A DNA stretch of 61,975 bases, taken from contig NZ_MUMH01000031.1 in assembly GCF_002155965.1 (NCBI RefSeq), forward strand, positions 1 to 61,975, in the 5' to 3' direction. The position numbers and the translations under genes were made by a program. This document shows, in pieces, positions 1-6,707 of this stretch (within the stretch, counting starts at the first letter, position 1; each line of letters opens with the position of its first letter). The stretch comes from Allokutzneria sp. NRRL B-24872. GTDB taxonomy: Bacteria; Actinomycetota; Actinomycetes; Mycobacteriales; Pseudonocardiaceae. The notes under the pieces were generated by a model, which saw nothing but the letters and a program-made list of their open reading frames with translations, made no database searches and was not told the DNA's origin.

Positions 1-1
1 G

Positions 2-1147
2 TCGGTGGTGGGGGCTGGCGGGGCGCACGCGGACATCGGCGAGCGCGTTCCGCCGGAGGCGTTGCCGGGCGGGGCCTACGACAGGTTCGTGGAGAAGTTG
101 GCGCGAGAGGACAAGTTCTCCGGCACGGTGTTGCTCTCGTACCGGGGGCGGACGGTGCTGTCGCGCAGCTATGGCATGGCGGACAAGGAGAAGGGCGTCC
201 GCAACCACGAGGGCACGGCGGTCAACCTCGGTTCGGCGGCGAAGCCCTTCGCGGCGGTGGCGATCCTTCAGCTGGTGCAGCAGGACAAGCTGCGGCTCTG
301 GGAGAACGTGGGCAAGTACCTCAAGGGCTTCGCCCCGGACGTCATGGAGAAGGTCACCGTCCACCACCTGATCGGCGGCACCACGGGGCTGGTCCACCCG
401 GAGCACGACCTGCGACGCGTCTTCCACAGCAAGGAAGAGGTCCACGCGTACTGGGAGCAGTGGAGCCGCAAGGGGAAGCTGGACTTCGCTCCCGGCGCGG
501 GCGAGGACACGGTGAGCGGCGGTCTCGCGATCGCCGCGCAGATCGTGGAAGCGGTGACCGGCACGACGTACTGGGACTACGTGCACGAGCACGTCTTCAA
601 GCGCGCGGGCATGACTGGATCGGGGTTCTTCACCAGGCCGCAGTGGCTCACCGACGAGCACATCGCGCACTCGTACATGCGCCAGGCGGACGGCAGCCGG
701 GTGGACATCGTGCGGAACCTGGACAAGGGCAGCCCGGGCCAGCACGAGCCCGGCAAGAACAACGCGCGGAACTTCATCGACCACGCCGGGGACGGCGGAT
801 TCGCCTCGGCGCGGGACCTGGCGCGGTTCGCGCAGGGGCTGTGCGACGGCACGGTGCTGGAGAAGCCCTTCGCGGGCCTGCTCCTGCAACCGAAGCTGCC
901 GATCGGCAAGGGCAAGTTCGGCGGGCCACCGCCCCCGTACCCGGCGTTCACGAACTACACGATGCCGATCTCGCTGCACGACGGTGAGTGGATCACCGGG
1001 CGCGGCGGCGTGAACCCGGGCAGCTGCGTCAACTGGAACCTCTACCTGGACCGCGGCTGGGTCGGCGTCCTCACCAGCAACTACGACGACTTCCCGCTCG
1101 GGGAGATCCTGGAGCGGGAGCAGCTCGCGATCATGGGATCGCGCTGA
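2..1147 (+). CDS. Serine hydrolase, beta-lactamase/class C penicillin-binding fold (5' partial)
   Basis: The reading frame is open to the left edge. The first visible residues (VGAGGAHA) look like the end of a signal peptide, so the true start lies outside the window and the GTG at 5 is probably internal. The S-x-x-K catalytic motif of the beta-lactamase/D-alanyl-D-alanine carboxypeptidase superfamily is visible as GSAAKPF around residue 79, after a typical GTVLLSYRGRTVLSRSYG segment. The C-terminal part carries GRGGVNPG, in the place of the family's third (H/K-x-G) motif. It probably acts outside the membrane on a peptide or ester substrate. Substrate unknown; resistance to beta-lactams cannot be inferred from the fold. 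A VanZ-like gene follows after 21 bases and may be cotranscribed. Confidence 0.85.
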   Translation, partial: SVVGAGGAHADIGERVPPEALPGGAYDRFVEKLAREDKFSGTVLLSYRGRTVLSRSYGMADKEKGVRNHEGTAVNLGSAAKPFAAVAILQLVQQDKLRLWENVGKYLKGFAPDVMEKVTVHHLIGGTTGLVHPEHDLRRVFHSKEEVHAYWEQWSRKGKLDFAPGAGEDTVSGGLAIAAQIVEAVTGTTYWDYVHEHVFKRAGMTGSGFFTRPQWLTDEHIAHSYMRQADGSRVDIVRNLDKGSPGQHEPGKNNARNFIDHAGDGGFASARDLARFAQGLCDGTVLEKPFAGLLLQPKLPIGKGKFGGPPPPYPAFTNYTMPISLHDGEWITGRGGVNPGSCVNWNLYLDRGWVGVLTSNYDDFPLGEILEREQLAIMGSR

Positions 1148-1168
1148 ACCGACGGAAGCGGAGCGCGG

Positions 1169-1720
1169 GTGCTCGACAAGTGGCAGGACTGGGTCAGCAC
1201 GGAGACCGGCATCGTGGCGAGCACGGTGTTCGCGCTGCCGGTGGCGGGACTGGTGGTGTGCGGACTGGCGTACCTCCGGCGCGGCAGCGGAGACGCTTGG
1301 CGCAGGTCGCTGGCTCAGGTGGGCCTGGTCCACGGGACGGTGCCGTTCGTGTGGCTGACCCTGATGCCGGGCAGTCGGGCGGGCCAAGTGCCCGGCCGGA
1401 CGAGCCTGGTGCCGTTCCAGGACCTGCTCGACGTGGACGCGGGCCAGATCATCGGCAACCTGCTGGTGTTCGCGGCGCTCGGCTGCTTCGGGCCGGTGTT
1501 GTTCGCGGAACTGGGGTCGCTGTCGCGGGTCATGGCGCTCGCGGCGACCTGCTCGTTCTCGATCGAGGTCGCGCAGTACGTCTTCCAGCTGGACCGGGTG
1601 TCCTCTGTGGACGACGTTCTGCTCAACACGGTGGGCGCCGGGCTGGCCGCGCTGGTCTCACGCCGCTGGTGGCGCGTGAGGTCGGGTTCGCGCGTGCCCG
1701 CGACATCCGGTGCTGCCTAG
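1169..1720 (+). CDS. VanZ-like integral membrane protein
   Basis: 183 residues from a GTG start, with about four to five hydrophobic segments. The VanZ-like pattern is visible: a TLMPGS segment after the second helix, NLLVFAALGCFGPVLF in the middle, then a polar helix containing EVAQYVF and a final DDVLLNTVGAGLAAL segment. VanZ of teicoplanin resistance is the namesake, but most actinomycete homologues have no proven role. The neighbouring response regulator and histidine kinase could form a cell-envelope-responsive unit with it and the upstream serine hydrolase; this is inference from gene order only. Confidence 0.8.
   Translation: MLDKWQDWVSTETGIVASTVFALPVAGLVVCGLAYLRRGSGDAWRRSLAQVGLVHGTVPFVWLTLMPGSRAGQVPGRTSLVPFQDLLDVDAGQIIGNLLVFAALGCFGPVLFAELGSLSRVMALAATCSFSIEVAQYVFQLDRVSSVDDVLLNTVGAGLAALVSRRWWRVRSGSRVPATSGAA
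1600..1612. repeat. First of nine copies of an interspersed 13-bp near-palindrome
   Basis: Consensus GTCC-[A/T]-[A/C/T]-[A/T]-[A/G]-TGGAC. Exact copies at 1600, 7421, 12776, 14625, 16235, 21278, 29614, 41089 and 59037 (first base of each 13-mer). Near copies with one change at 12307 (TGCAC end) and 56971 (C for first G). Found in coding regions on both strands, in a pseudogene tail and in gaps. A/T-rich centres are unusual in this GC-rich DNA. Confidence 0.7.
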
Positions 1721-1729
1721 GCTGCGGGG

Positions 1730-2395
1730 ATGCGCGTGCTGATCGTGGAGGACGAGCCCTACCTGGCCGAAGCCGTTCGCGACGGCCTCCGGCTGGAAGC
1801 GATCGCCGCCGACGTCGCCCACGACGGTGACACCGCGTTGGAGCTGCTCAGCGTCAACACCTACGACCTGGCGGTGCTCGACCGCGACATCCCCGGGCCC
1901 TCGGGCGATGAGGTCGCGCGGCGGATCGTGGCCTCGGGCAGCGGTATCCCGATCCTCATGCTCACCGCCGCCGACCGCATCGACGACAAGGCCTCCGGCT
2001 TCGAGCTGGGCGCCGACGACTACCTCACCAAACCGTTCGAACTGCGGGAGCTGGTCATGCGGCTGAGGGCGCTGGACCGCAGGCGCGCGCACGCCCGGCC
2101 GCCGGTGCGCGAGATCGGTGGCCTGCGGGTGGACCCGTTCCGGCGCGAGGTCTTCCGCGACGGCCGCCACGTCGCGCTCACCAGGAAGCAGTTCGCCGTG
2201 CTGGAGGTGCTGGTCGCGGCCGAGGGCGGGGTGGTGAGCGCGGAGGAGCTGCTGGAGCGGGCCTGGGACGAGAACGCCGACCCCTTCACCAACGCCGTGC
2301 GGATCACGATCTCCGCGCTGCGCAAGCGACTCGGCGAGCCGTGGCTGATCGCGACGGTGCCCGGCGTCGGCTACCGGATATACGTGAGCCCGTGA
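1730..2395 (+). CDS. Response regulator transcription factor, OmpR/PhoB family
   Basis: 221 residues. The N-terminal receiver domain starts MRVLIVEDEPYLAEAV, with the acidic pocket in VEDE, the likely phospho-acceptor Asp in VLDRDIPG and the conserved Lys in LTKPFELRELV. The C-terminal winged-helix domain (about residues 125-221) contains LTRKQFAVLEVL and the NAVRITISALRKRLG recognition region. It starts 10 bases after the VanZ-like gene and its stop overlaps the kinase GTG by 4 bases (GTGA), so regulator and kinase are translationally coupled. Confidence 0.95.
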   Translation: MRVLIVEDEPYLAEAVRDGLRLEAIAADVAHDGDTALELLSVNTYDLAVLDRDIPGPSGDEVARRIVASGSGIPILMLTAADRIDDKASGFELGADDYLTKPFELRELVMRLRALDRRRAHARPPVREIGGLRVDPFRREVFRDGRHVALTRKQFAVLEVLVAAEGGVVSAEELLERAWDENADPFTNAVRITISALRKRLGEPWLIATVPGVGYRIYVSP

Positions 2396-3483
2396 TCAGG
2401 CGCAAGGGGCTCAGCGTCCGGCTGAAGCTCACCCTCAGCTACGCGGGCGTTGTGCTCGTCGTCGGTGCCGTTCTGGTGGCCGTGGCGTGGCTCTACCTGC
2501 TGCGCTACGTGCCCGACAACGACCAGGGCCTGCTCGGGATCAGCCCCAACCGGTACCTCCTGACGCGGATCTTCGGCTGGGCCGCGCTGAAGGCGATGGC
2601 CGTGCTGCTGGTGGTGGGCCTGGTCGGCGGGTGGTTCCTGGCGGGCCGGATGCTCGCGCCGCTGCACCGGGTCGCGGACGCGGCGCGGCTGGCCTCGCAG
2701 GGGTCGCTGGCGCACCGGATTCGCCTCGACGGGCCCAAGGACGAGTTCCGCGAGCTGGCCGACGTCTTCGACACGATGCTCGAACAGCTCGAATCGCACG
2801 TCGCCGAGCAGCAGCGGTTCGCCGCCAACGCCTCGCACGAGCTGCGCACCCCACTGGCGATCTCGCAGACGCTGCTCGACGTCGCGCGCGGCGACCCGGA
2901 GCGCGACCAGGAGGAGCTGATCGAGCGCCTGCGCTCGGTCAACCGGCGGGCGATCGACCTGACCGAGGCGTTGTTGCTGCTCAGCCGCAGCGACCGCAGG
3001 ACCTTCACCCGCGAGCCGGTCGACCTCTCCCTCGTCGCCGAGGAGGCCACCGAAACGCTGCTACCCCTCGCGGAACAGCGTGGGATCTCGCTGGAGGTCA
3101 CCGGCGGGACAACGCACGTCTCCGGCTCCGCCGCGCTCATCCTGCGCGTGGTGACGAACCTCGTCCAGAACGCGATCGTGCACAACCTCCCGGCGGGCGG
3201 GACCGTGAAGATCCACACTCAGCCGTGGCTGGGTTCGGGTGTGTTGCGGGTGGAGAACACCGGGCACCCGGTCCCGGCGGAACTGGTGCCGACGCTCGTC
3301 GAGCCGTTCCAGCGCGGAACGGCGCGGGCCCGCGCTGACGGCTACGCGGGGGTCGGCCTGGGGCTGGCGATCGTGCACAGCATCGTGCGGGCCCACGACG
3401 GGACGATCGACCTGGCACCGCGCCCCGACGGCGGCCTCGTGGTGACGATCAGGCTGCCTGACGCGGTGCTCCTGGAGCAGTGA
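2392..3483 (+). CDS. Sensor histidine kinase, HAMP-containing, OmpR-partner type
   Basis: 363 residues from a GTG that overlaps the response-regulator stop by 4 bases; in-frame starts further upstream lie inside that gene and were rejected. Two transmembrane helices flank a very short outside loop (about residues 12-80), so the sensor probably reads the membrane or a small ligand. A HAMP linker follows (RMLAPLHRVADAARLAS), then the dimerisation helix with the phospho-His in ASHELRTPL, an N box (NLVQNAIVHN) and a G box (GVGLGLAIVHSIVRAHDG). Signal unknown; it phosphorylates the upstream regulator. Confidence 0.93.
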   Translation: MIRRKGLSVRLKLTLSYAGVVLVVGAVLVAVAWLYLLRYVPDNDQGLLGISPNRYLLTRIFGWAALKAMAVLLVVGLVGGWFLAGRMLAPLHRVADAARLASQGSLAHRIRLDGPKDEFRELADVFDTMLEQLESHVAEQQRFAANASHELRTPLAISQTLLDVARGDPERDQEELIERLRSVNRRAIDLTEALLLLSRSDRRTFTREPVDLSLVAEEATETLLPLAEQRGISLEVTGGTTHVSGSAALILRVVTNLVQNAIVHNLPAGGTVKIHTQPWLGSGVLRVENTGHPVPAELVPTLVEPFQRGTARARADGYAGVGLGLAIVHSIVRAHDGTIDLAPRPDGGLVVTIRLPDAVLLEQ

Positions 3484-3485
3484 GG

Positions 3486-4061
3486 TCAGCGGCTCCAGTT
3501 GGGGTCGCGGCCGAGGTAGCGCAGCAGCACGGCGGCGTCGTCGTCACCGTCCTCGGCGGGCAGCGCGGGCGCGTAGGCGCCGTAGTTGCGCAGCGGCTCC
3601 ACGATCTGCTGCGCCACCGGGAGCAGCTCGCGCGCGAGCGAGGCGGACAGCGGCGACGGGGCTCCGGCGGCCTTGGCGATGTCCCAGGCGTGCACGGCGG
3701 CGTCGAGCGCGCACGCGCCGACGCCGAGGGCGGCGGGCATCGAGTTCGGCGGCACCGGCACGGCCACGTTCTCGGCGTCGGCCGCGACGCCGGACCACGC
3801 GGTGGAGGACAGCTTCATGGCGTGCTCGGCGACGTTGCCGGGGGTGTCCGACAGCGAGCCCGACGGCGAGAACGGGTCCTCGGTGGGACCGTCACCGCCG
3901 GTCAGGAACGCGGCGAAGGCGATCTGGTCGCCCGCGGCGTGCTGCAGGACCTGGGTGGCGTTCCACTGCGAGCACGGGGTCGCGGCCTCCCAGTCGGTGG
4001 TGGCGTTGACAGCGGTGTGCAGTGCCTCGTGGGACTCGGTGAGGATCGGCCAGCTGGTCAT
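3486..4061 (-). CDS. TIGR03086-type DinB/maleylpyruvate-isomerase-N-like protein
   Basis: 191 residues with a clear GAAGGAG ribosome-binding site upstream of the ATG. The pattern TPCSQWNATQVLQHAAG near the N-terminus, then a four-helix-bundle layout with DAAVHAWDIAKAAG and a C-terminal LRNYGAYAPALP...LLRYLGRDPNW, is that of the TIGR03086 family. His and Asp residues in the helices resemble the DinB metal site. Family members are often called metal-binding or mycothiol-dependent but few are proven. It converges on the histidine kinase and lies in front of the epoxide hydrolase on the same strand. Confidence 0.82.
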   Translation of the reverse strand: MTSWPILTESHEALHTAVNATTDWEAATPCSQWNATQVLQHAAGDQIAFAAFLTGGDGPTEDPFSPSGSLSDTPGNVAEHAMKLSSTAWSGVAADAENVAVPVPPNSMPAALGVGACALDAAVHAWDIAKAAGAPSPLSASLARELLPVAQQIVEPLRNYGAYAPALPAEDGDDDAAVLLRYLGRDPNWSR

Positions 4062-4096
4062 GTGGTGCTCCTTCGGGGATCTCTGCCGGGGATCGG

Positions 4097-5215
4097 TCAG
4101 GTGAGGGAGGTGAAGAAGGTGCGGATGTCCTCGACGAGGAGGTCGGGGGCGTCGTGCGCGGCCCAGTGCCCGCCGCGGTCGTGCTCTACCCAGAAGACGA
4201 TGTTCTTGTGGTCGCGCTCGGCGAAGCGGCGGATCGGCCGGAAGTCGTGGGCGAAGCTGGACAGCCCGATCGGGAAGGTCGTCGGCTCCGCGGAGTGCTC
4301 CATGCGGTTGTTCTCGAAGTAGAAGCGGGCCGAGGAAGCACCGGTGTTGGTGAACCAGTAGATCGAGGCGATGGTGAGCACGTCCTCGGGCGTCAGCGCG
4401 TCACCGAGCAGCTGCCCGATCCACGCCAGCTGCCCTGCCGGGGAGTCCGCCAGCGCGTGCGACAGGGTCTGCGGCTGCGCCTGCTGGGCCTTGTCGTGGA
4501 TGGCGTGGGACACGAAGGACTGCAGGAACCCGAGGTACTCGATGTCGGCCTGGGCCAGGCCCGCGAACTCGGCCGGATCTCCCGAGGGGAAGGAGAAGAT
4601 CTGGTTCACGTGCACACCGATCACCTCGGCCTCCGCGATCCGGCCCAGGATCGGCGCGATGATCGCCCCGGCGTCGTTGCCGTGCACGCCGTAGCGCTCG
4701 TAGCCCAGCCCGCGCATCAGCGTCGACCACGCCCGCGCGACCCGCTCCGCGTTCCAGCCGCGCTGGGCGGTGTGCCCGGAGAAGCCGTAGCCGGGGATGG
4801 ACGGGATGACCACGTGGAAGTTCTCCGACAGCTCCCTGGCGATGCCGAGGTACTCCACGAAGGTGTTCGGCCAGCCGTGCGTGAGGATCAGCGCCGTGGC
4901 GTCGGGGTTGGCCGAGCGCAGGTGCACGAAGTGGATCAGCTGGCCGTCGATCTCGGTGGTGAACTGGGGGAACTCGTTGAGCCTGCGCTCCTGCTCGCGC
5001 CAGTCGAAGTCCTCGCGCCACTTCTGCACGAGGTTCTCGACGTAGGACAGCGGCACGCCGTACTGCCAGCCCTCGGGGACGGGGCCGGACGCCGGGACGC
5101 CCGCGATCTCGGCCGACGGCAGTTCGTTCGCCCACCGAGTCCTGGTGAGCCGGTCCCGCAGATCATCTACTTCCTGCTGCGGGATGTTGATCGAAAAGGG
5201 ATGGATGGTGAGCAT
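4097..5215 (-). CDS. Epoxide hydrolase, alpha/beta-hydrolase with EHN N-terminal domain
   Basis: 372 residues if begun at MLTIHPFSINIPQQEVDDLRDRL, which matches the usual start of the family; an ATG 15 bases earlier (5230) is possible, and the longer upstream frame reads through AT-rich non-coding DNA. The EHN lid domain comes first. The oxyanion motif is HGWPNTF, the nucleophile is the Asp of HGNDAGAII, and the catalytic His lies in DRGGHWAAHDAPDLL. It would open epoxides to diols (detoxification or hormone-like substrates). The upstream gap (5231-5405) is noticeably AT-rich and probably carries its promoter. Confidence 0.9.
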   Translation of the reverse strand: MLTIHPFSINIPQQEVDDLRDRLTRTRWANELPSAEIAGVPASGPVPEGWQYGVPLSYVENLVQKWREDFDWREQERRLNEFPQFTTEIDGQLIHFVHLRSANPDATALILTHGWPNTFVEYLGIARELSENFHVVIPSIPGYGFSGHTAQRGWNAERVARAWSTLMRGLGYERYGVHGNDAGAIIAPILGRIAEAEVIGVHVNQIFSFPSGDPAEFAGLAQADIEYLGFLQSFVSHAIHDKAQQAQPQTLSHALADSPAGQLAWIGQLLGDALTPEDVLTIASIYWFTNTGASSARFYFENNRMEHSAEPTTFPIGLSSFAHDFRPIRRFAERDHKNIVFWVEHDRGGHWAAHDAPDLLVEDIRTFFTSLT

Positions 5216-5405
5216 GGCGAGAGTTTTCATCGCCAGGCCCGAAAAAAGATGTCGATAGACGCATTCGTTATTTACTGGGCCGCATAGGTGTTTCATGTGG
5301 GGCTGAAACGCCACTTCAGGCGGCATTTTGGTGGACAAGTTTCCGTTGATCAATGTTTCTCGTGTGCAACTCCCGTTCACTGAAGGTTCATTCTTGGAGA
5401 AGTGA

Positions 5406-6035
5406 TCACGGGGCGCCCTCGTCGCGGTGCTCGCGCATGTAGGGCAGCGCCTCGTGCTCGCGCCACCACCCGCGCGCCGCATCGACGCCCGGGCGAACGG
5501 CGGGGACCCAGCCGTCGGGCACGCCCCAGCCGAAGGGGAAGGCGTTGGTGCGCGCCATGCTCAGCAGGCGGTCGATGAAGGCGTCGTCGTCGGCCAGCCG
5601 CACGGGCTGGTCCTGGCCGCGTTCCACGACGTGGATGACCCAGCCGCCGGAGAGCTCGTCCTTCTCGGCGCTGATCTGGGGATCGCTGTCGATCAGGCCG
5701 AACGACGTCGTGCTCGGGTTGGGGACGCGGTCCGGGGTGAGCAGCCGGACGGCTTTCATCGCCGCCACCAGGGACACAGGGGTCCACGGCACCGGGAACC
5801 GGCTGAGCGCGGCCACGGTGAGCACCGTCGCGCAGGGATAGGGCGGCCCGCAGTCCGCGCAGCCGCCGACCGCCGGGTGCGGTGCGTGCCGGGCGAGTGC
5901 GTGGGTGAGCAGGAACGCGTGCAGCGACACCGGCTCGCCGGGGGACTTCAGCTCGCGGAGGAAGAGCTGGAGCAGACCGTGGAACCGTCTGGCGGAGTCG
6001 AAGTCGGCGAATGGCGGCGTCGGAATCTCGATCAC
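5406..6035 (-). CDS. Hypothetical protein, about 209 residues
   Basis: Not recognised. Strong coding bias supports the frame. A GTG at 6035 (start VIEIPTPPFADFD) avoids an implausible leader encoded from the ATG at 6089; neither has a convincing ribosome-binding site. It has a small Cys cluster (GGCADCGPPYPC, about residues 60-72) that could bind metal, a hydrophobic segment TVLTVAALSRFPVPWTPVSLVAAM and an acidic-aromatic C-terminus. No signal peptide. It is transcribed toward the epoxide hydrolase. Confidence 0.6.
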   Translation of the reverse strand: MIEIPTPPFADFDSARRFHGLLQLFLRELKSPGEPVSLHAFLLTHALARHAPHPAVGGCADCGPPYPCATVLTVAALSRFPVPWTPVSLVAAMKAVRLLTPDRVPNPSTTSFGLIDSDPQISAEKDELSGGWVIHVVERGQDQPVRLADDDAFIDRLLSMARTNAFPFGWGVPDGWVPAVRPGVDAARGWWREHEALPYMREHRDEGAP

Positions 6036-6226
6036 AGCCGGACTGTAGTGCGAAAGCGGCCGTTCGGCAGCGCGGAATCCAGTCGGCAAACGTTGGTTCG
6101 ACTCTCCGGCGCAAAAGCTGATTCATTTGGGAATGAAACTCGAATGGCGGCCTTGCGGGGGCTGTGGAAGCGGTCCTGATAATTGAAAGGTCGGCAACAA
6201 TCTTGGCGGGAAAGGGCTGGGGAAAC

Positions 6227-6604
6227 ATGATTCTTCGCTCGCTGCGAGCCACTGCCGTGGTCGCGTTCACCATCGCTGGAGTGGCGACGGTGGTCACTGG
6301 GGCGCAGGCCGCCCCGGCCATCGACTGTCCGCACGATGCGATCGGTTGCCTGTACGACGGGGACCTGGGTGCCGGTGACCGTTACGTCATCCGGCGCTGC
6401 GGGGCCTACGACCTGCCCTACGAGTGGTGGGACAAGGCGAATTCTTTTTACATTACCGATCGCGCGTACCTCAGGGGCTGGAACTACGGGCGCAAGCCCG
6501 GTGACAGCAGCACCCCGACCATGCGCTACGCGAGAAGCTACGAATTCGACAACATCGACAACAGGAACGCCACCGACTGGATCCAGGTGAACTGCGCGGT
6601 CTGA
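6227..6604 (+). CDS. Small secreted Cys-containing protein
   Basis: 125 residues with a Sec signal peptide (MILRSLRATAVVAFTIAGVATVV, likely cut after GAQA). The mature part is about 95 residues with four Cys (CPHDAIGC, RRC, NC near the end), consistent with two disulfides, and many Tyr/Trp/Asp. The CLYDGDLGAGDRYVIRRC region recalls peptidase-inhibitor-like secreted proteins of actinomycetes (I36-like), but the match is weak. The ATG at 6227 has a GGGAAAGGGCTGGGGAAAC stretch upstream. Confidence 0.65.
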   Translation: MILRSLRATAVVAFTIAGVATVVTGAQAAPAIDCPHDAIGCLYDGDLGAGDRYVIRRCGAYDLPYEWWDKANSFYITDRAYLRGWNYGRKPGDSSTPTMRYARSYEFDNIDNRNATDWIQVNCAV

Positions 6605-6707
6605 CGTTTCGGTCCTGGGTGAAATGCGGCGAAACCTGACAACCTTCCCGTGATTGTTCCGTCATACAGATCGAACTTTCCGGACAGGCAAGACATCAGG
6701 GGGAGCC

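Noticed and set aside
1-3483. Complete vancomycin-type resistance cluster
   Set aside because: A VanZ-like gene and a two-component system are present, but no VanH, VanA-type ligase or VanX is seen, so no such function is claimed.
5216-5482. Long N-terminal extension of the epoxide hydrolase
   Set aside because: The extension is encoded by AT-rich non-coding DNA with no family similarity; the start at 5215 matches the family's normal beginning.
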